From assembly GCA_024234595.1 (NCBI GenBank), contig JACKNZ010000005.1, positions 62,001 through 126,000 on the forward strand: a stretch of DNA of 64,000 nucleotides. Reading direction: 5' to 3'. This document shows positions 17,801 through 25,617 of this stretch, in pieces (position 1 is the stretch's first letter; each line of letters opens with the position of its first letter). The position numbers were made by a program, and so were the translations under genes. Below the pieces are notes generated by a model. That model saw only the letters and a program-made list of their open reading frames with translations, was not told where the DNA came from and ran no database searches. This DNA comes from Moraxellaceae bacterium (GTDB taxonomy: Bacteria; Pseudomonadota; Gammaproteobacteria; Pseudomonadales; Moraxellaceae).

Positions 17801-19095
17801 ATTGGCATGAATTAGGATTATTTTAGCGAGAAAGAGGAGTCAGCTGCTGCCATTACTGGCAAAATGTGGTTTACGAAGACGACATGAGCAGCCGACGATG
17901 AATAGTACCGAACGCACGATGATTATGCAACGCTGGACAACAACACAGCATGAGCTAATACCTCAGCTTCGGGAGGAAGTGGGCGCAGTGACCCCCAAAC
18001 TAGAGAAGTTGATTCACATCATTGAATGGGTTCGTATCGAAGAGTTCGTAGAGTCTTCATGGAATGGCATAGGCCGTCCACCGCATGATCGTGGGATGCT
18101 TGCGAACGCCTTTGTTGCGAAATCGGTGTTGGGATTAACAACGACCGCTGCCCTGATAGAACGTTTGCAAATAGACCGCACCTTACGACGAATCTGTGGT
18201 TTTCCTATGTGGAAACGCCTACCAGCCCCCTCCTGTTTTTCACGCGTGTTTGCGGAGTTTGCCACCGCACAGTTAGCGGAACGCGTTCACGAAGCCTTTA
18301 TTAAAAGGCATTTGGGCGAACAATTGATTGGCCATATTAGTCGAGATGGCACAGCGATTGAGGCACGAGAGCGGCCTAAAAAAGTAGAGGACGTTAAACC
18401 TGTGAAACGATTCAAGCGTGGCCGTCCTCGTCGAGGCGAGGTTCGTGAGGCCAAAGTGAATCAAATTGAGCAACAACTCACGCAACCACTGGCCGACATC
18501 ATAGCCGCCTTACCAACAGCCTGTGATCGTGGTGTTAAATGCAATGCACAGGGTTATAAGAACAGCTGGAATGGCTATAAATTACATCTAGATACCGCTG
18601 ATTGTGGCATTCCCATCAGTGCCTTGCTGACCAGTGCTTCTGTGCATGACAGTCAGACAGCTGTCCCTCTGTCCATGATGACTCGTGGGCGAGTGACGCA
18701 TTTGTATGACCTGATGGACGCAGCTTATTGCAGTGAAGAATTGAGAGCGTACAGCCGCCGTTGTGGACAAGTCCCTCTGATTGACCACAATCCGCGACGG
18801 GGTGAAAAACAGCATTTCTCCCCACATGAAGCCAAGCGATACCAAGAACGTACACAGGCAGAGCGTACTAATGGCCGCCTGAAGGATGATTTCGGTGGGC
18901 GACATATCCGCGTCAAAGGTCACCTGAAGGTGATGTCACATATCATGTTTGGGGTATTGGCACTCTCAGCCGAACACTGGATGCGCTTACATATTTAGCG
19001 AGTGGTTAATGCGATAATGTTGTGTTTTAAGCAGGTCGATATGAGCGGCATCTCCTCCTATGGCTCCGATTCTGACATAATCATTATCACCCAAT
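17801..19095 (+). mobile_element. IS5-like insertion sequence, ends approximate
   Basis: It surrounds a full-length transposase. Starting with TATTGG near 17801, the left flank resembles the reverse complement of the right flank ending near 19095 (TATTGGGTGATAATGATTAT), an imperfect terminal inverted repeat. No clear target duplication was found, so the limits are tentative. The total of about 1.3 kb fits the IS5 group. The element appears more GC-rich than its neighbours. Confidence 0.5.
17898..18998 (+). CDS. DDE transposase, IS5-like (DUF772 N-terminal domain)
   Basis: 366 residues. The N-terminal DUF772-like segment includes RPPHDRGMLANAFVAKSVLG. Catalytic residues are probably Asp in HISRDGTAIEAR, Asp in YDLMDAAY and Glu in QAERTNGRLKDDFG. 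A basic patch KRFKRGRPRRG lies in the middle. The frame is intact, so the element may be active. It is inserted between alkB and a PhaC-like hydrolase, affecting neither frame. The exact IS family (IS5, IS4 or IS1182 relatives) is uncertain. Confidence 0.85.
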   Translation: MNSTERTMIMQRWTTTQHELIPQLREEVGAVTPKLEKLIHIIEWVRIEEFVESSWNGIGRPPHDRGMLANAFVAKSVLGLTTTAALIERLQIDRTLRRICGFPMWKRLPAPSCFSRVFAEFATAQLAERVHEAFIKRHLGEQLIGHISRDGTAIEARERPKKVEDVKPVKRFKRGRPRRGEVREAKVNQIEQQLTQPLADIIAALPTACDRGVKCNAQGYKNSWNGYKLHLDTADCGIPISALLTSASVHDSQTAVPLSMMTRGRVTHLYDLMDAAYCSEELRAYSRRCGQVPLIDHNPRRGEKQHFSPHEAKRYQERTQAERTNGRLKDDFGGRHIRVKGHLKVMSHIMFGVLALSAEHWMRLHI

Positions 19096-19464
19096 AAAAA
19101 TCTCATAAAATCAGTTTACATACGTTCATGCACACTCTCGAACATATAAATGCCACTATTCCTAAAGACTTTTGCAATTAGCTCACAAATTATTAATAAG
19201 GTCTCAACTGTCAATCTGACCTATCTGTCCACATAAAATGTTTTTATAGTCAGTGTGCTTACTTTTAAAATACGTTAGTTTTATATTTTATTCACTAATT
19301 TAGGACTTACGCGGTTATCGCTCATTTGTTCACAGAATCCCCCTTAGTCCCCCTTTCAAAAAGGGGGAAACTCCCTCCTTTCTTAAAGGAGGGTTGGGGA
19401 GGATTTTCAAAACGCGCTAATCGCGGCGCGATGCGTAAGTCCTATAACTCAGAGAATTAGCACC
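19096..19464. other. Gene-free stretch, mostly AT-rich sequence followed by a composite repeat
   Basis: 19096-19301 is AT-rich with no reading frame or structure I can support. It is followed by an A-family composite palindrome at 19302-19443 that ends 21 bases before the next start codon. Confidence 0.5.
19302..19443 (+). repeat. A-family composite palindrome with B-type core
   Basis: The outer arms are AGGACTTACGCGGTTATCGC and GCGCGATGCGTAAGTCCT. The core (about 19335-19410) is a B-family palindrome: CCCCCTTAGTCCCCCTTTC, then AAAGGGGG, CTCCCTCCTTTC and AAAGGAGGGTTGGGGAGGA. Total 142 bp. Confidence 0.85.
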
Positions 19465-20613
19465 ATGACTGTATCGCCTTTATTAGCCAAATCTAGCAAA
19501 CTCTTGCCAAAACCCACACGCCGCATTTTAAACAATGCAGGCGACCGTTTGTTTCGCGCTCGTGATTTAGTCTTGGCCGATCAAACACCTTATGAGGTGT
19601 TATACGATAATGGTTTAGTAAAGTTACGTCACTATTTACCCTTAACCGAAGACGAAATTTTAGTTGATGACACAGTAACAACTGTCAACAAACAACGTCA
19701 TAAAGTCCCCTTAGTCATTGTGCCGCCTTTAGCGGTGAATATGTTAATTTATGACCTATTTCCGAGTCGTAGCTTGGTCAAATATTACCTAGCACAAGGC
19801 TTTGATGTGTATTTAATAGATTGGGGTATGCCAACGCGCAGACATACCCACTACAATTTAAGCACCTATGTCACTGAATTTATGCCTGAATTTTTGGCTA
19901 AAGTTCGTGAGCATAGCGGTCAAAAAGAATTATCGTTACATGGTTGGAGCATGGGTGGTATTTTTACCTTATGTTACACCGCACTCACTCACGATCCCGA
20001 TATTCGCAATTTAGTGATTTTAGGTACCCCCATCAACAGTCACGCTTCAGGCGCAATTGGCAAGGTTTATCAGTTTATTGAACGTCGTGCTGAATGGGTA
20101 CGCAAAAATACAGGGTTCCGTATTCATAACCTCAATCCTCAACTACTGCATACACCTGGTTGGGCAAATGTGGTTGGCTTTAAAATGACTAATCCTGTGG
20201 GTAGTTTAATGGGCTATTGGGAGTTAGTGGTTAAATTGGCTGATCGTCAATTTGTTATTAATCATGCCACCACTTCTGCTTTCTTAGACAAAATGGTTGC
20301 CTATCCAGGTGGTATTGTCCAAGACATGATGGTTCGTATTTGGATTGATAACGAATTAGCCAAAGGTTATATGCAACTTGGTAACACCGAAGTACGTTTG
20401 GCGGATATTCAATGTTCGTTATTGGCAGGTGCTGGCAAAAGCGACAATATGGTGACTAAAGCCGCTGTGCATACCTTAATGGATCATGTGAGTTCAACAG
20501 ATAAAGAGTTTATTGTGGTTGCTGGCGGTCATATGGGTATTTTGTCGGGTAGCAAAGCCCCACAAGACGTTTGGCCAAAAGTGGGTGAATGGTTAGCAGC
20601 TCGGTCTAATTAA
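19465..20613 (+). CDS. PhaC-like alpha/beta hydrolase with serine nucleophile
   Basis: 382 residues resembling class I/III poly(3-hydroxyalkanoate) synthases (PPLAVNMLIYDLFPSRSLVK, VYLIDWGMP). The nucleophile elbow reads LHGWSMGG: where PHA synthases have Cys (GxCxG) this protein has Ser, as in lipases. Probable Asp and His partners lie in GKSDNMV and GGHMGI. It lacks the long N-terminal extension of class I synthases. It might be a depolymerase, an esterase or a divergent synthase. No phasin or phaA/phaB gene is nearby. Confidence 0.8.
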   Translation: MTVSPLLAKSSKLLPKPTRRILNNAGDRLFRARDLVLADQTPYEVLYDNGLVKLRHYLPLTEDEILVDDTVTTVNKQRHKVPLVIVPPLAVNMLIYDLFPSRSLVKYYLAQGFDVYLIDWGMPTRRHTHYNLSTYVTEFMPEFLAKVREHSGQKELSLHGWSMGGIFTLCYTALTHDPDIRNLVILGTPINSHASGAIGKVYQFIERRAEWVRKNTGFRIHNLNPQLLHTPGWANVVGFKMTNPVGSLMGYWELVVKLADRQFVINHATTSAFLDKMVAYPGGIVQDMMVRIWIDNELAKGYMQLGNTEVRLADIQCSLLAGAGKSDNMVTKAAVHTLMDHVSSTDKEFIVVAGGHMGILSGSKAPQDVWPKVGEWLAARSN

Positions 20614-20665
20614 GACTTCACCCTAGCCCTCTCCTTACAAAGAAGAGGAAATTTTGCCGAAGTTA

Positions 20666-22762
20666 TCACCAACGGCCATCAACACTCAAAATGACGTTAG
20701 CATAAGTTTTCATCACATCTTGCTCAAGACGTTTGAGTTGGCCTTGTGCATCATACTCATACAAGGTATCGGTTCTATCCTCTGCCAAAAGATTGTTAAT
20801 CGCCAAACGCATATTTAACTGCTTATTCACTTTATAACTTGCATAAGCATTGACTGTTCTTTGCGAGCCTTGCTCTTGGCGAACCGTGGCACTACTTTCT
20901 TTATCAATCGCAGACACATAGTTAGCCGATGTTCCCATTGTTAGGCTATTTAATTTATATTCCAAACCCAAATTTGCCGTTTCACGACCGCCCTCGCCTG
21001 AGCCTAAATTAGCCACAGGGTCAGTTAAGGTATTTTGGCTATAGGCATAACTACCACGAACCGTTAAATAAGGCAGTTGCAAGGCATTCAGTTGTACTTT
21101 GCTATCCAATAACAGTCCTCGCAAACGGGCATCACCAACATTATAAGGACGTTCAAGCCAACGGCCATTTTCGAGCAAGGTCAGGCGTTGCACATAATCA
21201 CTGATATGACGTTCAAACACCGATAACGACACGCTCCCTGCTTTGTCAGTCAAATAATATTCAAGCCCTAAATCAAGGCTACGTTGTGTTTCGTTAGCTA
21301 ATTGCGGATTACCTGCCCTATCAGGATTGCTCGAATTATTAACGCCTGTTGCAGCACGAATCACTGAGCTTAGCTCACTGGCACGCGCAGGTCGTTGCTG
21401 TTGCGCTAGACTGGCGCGTACATTCCATTGTTCGGTAGGCTGCCATAAATAATGTATCGAAGGGGCAATAATATCGTCTTTTTGGCTAATTAAACCTTGT
21501 TGAATGTCATCTATCTGATTATCAATTTGTTGCCAACGCACGCCATAGGTCACGCTATGTTTTTCGGAGACTAGCCATTCATCTTGCCACCATAAGGCCA
21601 AACGCTGTTCGTCAATGTCCGAGTCGGTGTTTAAAACTTGTTGTTGATATTGCTGCTCTTGGGTATTTTTTTGCCGCCACTCTGCGCCTGTGCTAACAAT
21701 ATGTGTCTCTAACAAAATACGCTTGAGACGAGCATCTAAAGCGATCTCGCGTTCGGTGCGTTCACTATTTTGTTGTTGTGTGCTTTGGCTAGCATTTTGT
21801 GTTGTTTGATAGGTGCTTTTATCGCTCGATTCATCTTCAGCTTGTAAAAATAATTTAATGCTTTGTTCGTTATTTGGCTGTGATTGTTGTTTCCATTCGG
21901 TAATTAAACGGCCTGTCAGACGTTCGCCTTGCCTCTTATCTAACTCCTGACTAACCGTGCTATTGGTGCGTTGAGTAGTAACATCATTTTGGTTGAGGTT
22001 ATAGGCTAAAAATGGGCTAACAATGATTTGTTGATTTTGCGCCAGTTTGAGATTGATTCTTGGCGAAAACGATACACTATTATCGCGGCCAGTTTGTTGT
22101 GATATTTCTTGGATATTTTGAGCTTGGCTTATATCGTTAATGGTGGTGATACGCTCGCCAATTTGCGGCTTACTATCGGCAGCGGCAGCTAATAAATAAC
22201 CATAGTTAGCTTGGCTTTGACCATATTGGCCATCGGCACGAAGACCCAATTCACCATCTGCCACAAAAACGGTGGCTTTGGCATTACGCGTTAATTGCTT
22301 GGGAACATCTTTTAAAATAATGTTAATGACCCCAGCAGGGCTAGTGACCAAAAACTCAGGCGTACTATTACGAATAATCTCCACGCGCTCAATCAGCTCT
22401 ACAGGCATACGCATGACCGTACCCATATTAGCACCGCCACCCAACGGCTGACCATCGACTAAAATTTGTGGCATATTGCGGTTTTGTGAGCGTCCACCTT
22501 GACCACGTTTTGGGGGTGAACCTGTGGGTGGTGCCATAAACAGTCCTGTCATGGGCAATTTATTAAGTAATTCGGCTACGGTACTGGCATCAGTAGCTTG
22601 AATATCTTGTTGTTCAACAATGGTTTTAGCAGCCGAAGACATTCTCTTTTGTTCTTGGGCATCAAGAGTAGCATTTACCGTCACTTCGGGTAAAACGGTT
22701 TCGGCAAAGGCAGGCCAAGCTGTTACTAAAAAGCCAACAGGCCAATAAGATTTTAATTTCAT
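20666..22762 (-). CDS. TonB-dependent outer-membrane receptor
   Basis: 698 residues with a signal peptide (cleavage near AWPAFA), a possible TonB box-like ETVLPEVTVNA, a plug domain (AELLNKLPMTG, ILVDGQPLGGG) and a beta-barrel ending in DGRW. It lies upstream of no other gene on its strand but directly downstream of exbB-exbD, so it may be cotranscribed with them. The substrate is unknown; iron chelates are likely from the neighbourhood. I see no convincing Fur box right upstream. Confidence 0.88.
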   Translation of the reverse strand: MKLKSYWPVGFLVTAWPAFAETVLPEVTVNATLDAQEQKRMSSAAKTIVEQQDIQATDASTVAELLNKLPMTGLFMAPPTGSPPKRGQGGRSQNRNMPQILVDGQPLGGGANMGTVMRMPVELIERVEIIRNSTPEFLVTSPAGVINIILKDVPKQLTRNAKATVFVADGELGLRADGQYGQSQANYGYLLAAAADSKPQIGERITTINDISQAQNIQEISQQTGRDNSVSFSPRINLKLAQNQQIIVSPFLAYNLNQNDVTTQRTNSTVSQELDKRQGERLTGRLITEWKQQSQPNNEQSIKLFLQAEDESSDKSTYQTTQNASQSTQQQNSERTEREIALDARLKRILLETHIVSTGAEWRQKNTQEQQYQQQVLNTDSDIDEQRLALWWQDEWLVSEKHSVTYGVRWQQIDNQIDDIQQGLISQKDDIIAPSIHYLWQPTEQWNVRASLAQQQRPARASELSSVIRAATGVNNSSNPDRAGNPQLANETQRSLDLGLEYYLTDKAGSVSLSVFERHISDYVQRLTLLENGRWLERPYNVGDARLRGLLLDSKVQLNALQLPYLTVRGSYAYSQNTLTDPVANLGSGEGGRETANLGLEYKLNSLTMGTSANYVSAIDKESSATVRQEQGSQRTVNAYASYKVNKQLNMRLAINNLLAEDRTDTLYEYDAQGQLKRLEQDVMKTYANVILSVDGRW

Positions 22763-22851
22763 AGAATTCTCTCAAAAAACAAAGCACTAAAACCAAAATT
22801 TATCTGTATTTTTTGCGTATGATGAACAAAGTCGAACCATTGGCGGAGAAT

Positions 22852-22905
22852 CCTTCAACTGCGCTCAGGGTACAGAGTCAAGATGATTGAGCATAATCGA
22901 AATCA
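22852..22905. repeat. D-family palindrome between exbD and the receptor gene
   Basis: CCTTCAACTGCGCTCAGGG faces ATGATTGAGCATAATCGAAAT, a diverged copy of the TTCGACTTCGCTCAG / CTGAGCGAAGTCGAA repeat. Confidence 0.65.
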
Positions 22906-23316
22906 TTAAGACTTTGGCTCAGTAATAAAACCCAACTTTTGCACCCCTTGGCGTTGTGCTTCGGCCATCACTTGCATAACATATTCATACTCAACTTTTC
23001 GATCACCCCGAATATGCACTTCGGGTTGTGGTTGTTGCAGAGCAATTTGGCCTAACTGCTGTGCTAAAGTTGTTTCATCAATCACGTTATCATTCCAATA
23101 AATTTGGCCTTGTTGATTAACCGAAATGGTAATTGGCTTGTTTTGCACTTGATTGGGCTGATTAGAGGCTCTAGGCAAATCCACTTTTACCGAGTGGGTT
23201 AAAACAGGGACGGTAATAATAAAAATAATCAACAATACCAACATCACGTCCACTAAAGGGGTCATGTTAATGTCGCTCATCACATCATCATCGTCATCAT
23301 CGATATTAAAAGACAT
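22906..23316 (-). CDS. exbD: Biopolymer transport protein ExbD
   Basis: 136 residues. A single N-terminal membrane helix (PLVDVMLVLLIIFIITVPVL) holds the conserved Asp of the proton channel, and the periplasmic domain is ExbD/TolR-like. It starts one base after the exbB stop. With ExbB it forms the proton-driven motor for TonB. The acidic N-terminus contains a run of aspartates. Confidence 0.93.
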   Translation of the reverse strand: MSFNIDDDDDDVMSDINMTPLVDVMLVLLIIFIITVPVLTHSVKVDLPRASNQPNQVQNKPITISVNQQGQIYWNDNVIDETTLAQQLGQIALQQPQPEVHIRGDRKVEYEYVMQVMAEAQRQGVQKLGFITEPKS

Positions 23317-23317
23317 G

Positions 23318-24010
23318 TTAGGCTACTCCCTTGCGTGGTGAGCCTGTTAAAAAGTAAGCGTGTAATTGACGGGCAAAACGCTGCAATTTACTAATAATCG
23401 CTTTGTTAGAACGTGTTAAAGTGTTGTAGCCTAATACCGCTGGAATGGCCACCGCCAAGCCAAAAGCGGTCATAATTAGGGCTTCGCCAACAGGCCCTGC
23501 TACTTTGTCAATGCTGGCCTGACCCGATACCCCAATACCCACTAAGGCATGATAAATACCCCAAACTGTGCCAAACAAGCCCACAAATGGCGCGGTTGAG
23601 CCAACAGAGGCCAAAATCGGTAATCCTGCCTGCATACGTTCGGCACTTTCTTCTATATCAGCGCGTAAAGTTTCTTTAAGCCATTCGGTTAAGCTAATTT
23701 GACCATGTAAATCGGTTTTGCTTTGCTCATGATGTTGTACCGCATCTTGACCATTGACCGCCAAACTGACAAAGGGATTAAAACCCTGTTGTTGCTGTAA
23801 CAACGCCAAACCTTGTTCAAATTGTTGGGTGTGCCAAAAAGCCTTGCTATGTTTAACCATGGCGCGTAACTTAATCACTTGCCATGCTCTGCTTAGCATC
23901 ACATACCACGAGACTATCGACATCAGCAACAACAACACAGCCACGGCTTTAATGACCATGTCGCCTTGCGACCAAATAGCTATCAGTCCATAAGGATTAT
24001 CATTCAACAT
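23318..24010 (-). CDS. exbB: Biopolymer transport protein ExbB (MotA/TolQ/ExbB family)
   Basis: 230 residues with three membrane helices. The MotA/TolQ/ExbB channel domain is at the C-terminal half (TAPFVGLFGTVWGIYHAL, VGEALIMTAFGLAVAIPAV). It is downstream of tonB, from which a composite repeat separates it, and it is directly followed by exbD. Confidence 0.93.
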   Translation of the reverse strand: MLNDNPYGLIAIWSQGDMVIKAVAVLLLLMSIVSWYVMLSRAWQVIKLRAMVKHSKAFWHTQQFEQGLALLQQQQGFNPFVSLAVNGQDAVQHHEQSKTDLHGQISLTEWLKETLRADIEESAERMQAGLPILASVGSTAPFVGLFGTVWGIYHALVGIGVSGQASIDKVAGPVGEALIMTAFGLAVAIPAVLGYNTLTRSNKAIISKLQRFARQLHAYFLTGSPRKGVA

Positions 24011-24025
24011 AACTACTACTCAATT

Positions 24026-24122
24026 AGGACTTACGCGGTTATCGCTTATTTGCTCACTAAACAATCGTTTTTAACGATTATTAGCTCACAAAACGCGCTA
24101 ATTTCGGTGAAATGCGTAAGTC
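24026..24122 (+). repeat. A-family composite palindrome between tonB and exbB
   Basis: Arms AGGACTTACGCGGTTATCGC and GAAATGCGTAAGTC. The core is a simple stem, AATCG with CGATT (24062-24080), then GCTCACAAAACGCGC. It fills nearly all of the gap between two genes of the same system. Confidence 0.85.
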
Positions 24123-24130
24123 ATGTCAAT

Positions 24131-24838
24131 TTAACTATTCAAAGAAAAAGAAATCGGCTGCACATACCAATAATCAATCGGCTGATTACCGCGTTTGGCA
24201 GGTACAAACTGCCACTGCTTTACCGCTTGTAGTGCCGCATCGTCCAACCGTTTGTAACCACTGCTATGTTTGATTTTTATCTCTCCTACCGTACCATTAG
24301 CCAAAATCAGTACATCTAACAACACCTTACCTTGTTCTCCCAAACGCCGCGACATCGTAGGATACTGTGGACTGGGATTATTTAGACCACTGGCATCACT
24401 TCTGGGTTGTGTCACTTCTGGCTCAGGGACGGCTTCTACTTTTACGTTGCTAACAACGGGTGACTCATTAACCATTGGCGTTGGATTAACTTTTTCAACA
24501 ACGGCTTCGGTCTTTTCAACCATCACCGTTTTCTCAAGCGTGATGGCTTTTTTGGAGGGAGGTAAAACAGGTGTTTTTTGCACAATCGGTTGTGGTTGTA
24601 CTTTGGGATGAACCACAGGTTTAGGCGGTGTAGGTTGTGGTAAAGGCTCTACGGGTTTTGTCGGCAAGGCAACAGGCATAATCACCACCCCTTGTAAGGC
24701 GGTTTGTGGCGTTTTTTGGATAACAGGTGGTGTCATTTGTTGCATTACAGCATATAACAGGAAGAAATGGGCGATTAAAACCCCTGTTAGTAACAAAGCT
24801 CGGTGAAATAAGCGAGGCTGAGATTGCAAAACTGACAT
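24131..24838 (-). CDS. tonB: TonB energy-transducing protein
   Basis: The start is the ATG at 24838, which overlaps the stop of the hydroxylase gene (TAATG), giving 235 residues. One N-terminal membrane helix (ALLLTGVLIAHFFLLYAV) is followed by a Pro/Lys-rich spacer and a C-terminal TonB domain (YPTMSRRLGEQGKVLLDV, DDAALQAVKQWQF). It links ExbB/ExbD to the outer-membrane receptors in this block. Confidence 0.92.
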   Translation of the reverse strand: MSVLQSQPRLFHRALLLTGVLIAHFFLLYAVMQQMTPPVIQKTPQTALQGVVIMPVALPTKPVEPLPQPTPPKPVVHPKVQPQPIVQKTPVLPPSKKAITLEKTVMVEKTEAVVEKVNPTPMVNESPVVSNVKVEAVPEPEVTQPRSDASGLNNPSPQYPTMSRRLGEQGKVLLDVLILANGTVGEIKIKHSSGYKRLDDAALQAVKQWQFVPAKRGNQPIDYWYVQPISFSLNS

Positions 24839-25515
24839 TACTCTGCCCACTGTCTTAATAAATTATGATAATGATTAGTTAAGGCCAACACTTCTGCACT
24901 GTCTTGTAATTGCTGACGCAAACGAATAATCGTCATATCTAAATCAAATAACAGTTGTCGTTGGCTATTCTCTTTGACCATACTTTGTGACCACAAAAAA
25001 GCAGCAAATCGCTGACCACTCGCCACCGCTTCAACCCGATGCAAACTGCTTGCTGGATACACAATGGCATCACCTGCGGCTAATTTTACCTCATGACTGC
25101 CATAAGTATCTTCAATAATCAGTTCACCGCCCTCGTATTCATCAGGCTCAGATAAAAAAACCGTGGTCGAAACATCGGTACGCACAGGCAAACGCGACAT
25201 TGTTTCGTACTGAATTGCGCCATCAACATGATTACCAAAATGGCCACCTTGTTGATAACAATTAAATAATGGCAATAATAATTGCTTAGGCAACACGGCC
25301 GAGACAAATAAAGGATTAGCCAATAATGCCTCTTTGACTTGTTGTGCCATGTGTTGCGCCATTGGCCAGTTTTGAGGCAGTTGTAAATTATGCTTAACTT
25401 TAGCCGCTTGTGCGCCAGCCGTGTTTGCCCCTGCTTGCCAAGGGGCAGCGTGTAACTGTTGTCTAAGCTGTGCAACTTGCTGTTTGCTTAATACTTGCGG
25501 TATGTGTAGTAACAT
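24838..25515 (-). CDS. piuC: PiuC/YbiX-type Fe(II)/2-oxoglutarate dioxygenase (PKHD-type)
   Basis: 225 residues. The iron-binding HxD is in NHVDGA and the distal His in SSLHRVEAV, followed by the 2OG-binding Arg (GQRF). PiuC/YbiX genes usually sit beside catecholate-siderophore receptors (PiuA/Fiu), as here: the receptor gene is just upstream on the same strand. The substrate is not established. It is translationally coupled to tonB. Confidence 0.9.
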   Translation of the reverse strand: MLLHIPQVLSKQQVAQLRQQLHAAPWQAGANTAGAQAAKVKHNLQLPQNWPMAQHMAQQVKEALLANPLFVSAVLPKQLLLPLFNCYQQGGHFGNHVDGAIQYETMSRLPVRTDVSTTVFLSEPDEYEGGELIIEDTYGSHEVKLAAGDAIVYPASSLHRVEAVASGQRFAAFLWSQSMVKENSQRQLLFDLDMTIIRLRQQLQDSAEVLALTNHYHNLLRQWAE

Positions 25516-25544
25516 AAAACTCTTTATTCGATGATTGATTGATG

Positions 25545-25616
25545 AAATCCCCCTACACCCCCTTTAACAAAGGGGGAACTCCCTCCTTTCTCAAAGGAGG
25601 GTTGGGGAGGATTTTT
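25545..25616 (+). repeat. Free-standing B-family palindrome
   Basis: AAATCCCCCTACACCCCCTTT, AAAGGGGG, CTCCCTCCTTTC and AAAGGAGGGTTGGGGAGGA fill the gap between the siderophore receptor and piuC. The same sequence forms the core of two A-family elements. Confidence 0.85.
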
Positions 25617-25617
25617 C

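Noticed and set aside
18588..18923. Several overlapping antisense frames within the transposase
   Set aside because: High-GC coding sequence produces long antisense frames; none has family features.
25119..25475. 118-residue alternative frame inside piuC
   Set aside because: Shadow frame; the PiuC frame carries the HxD and distal His motifs.
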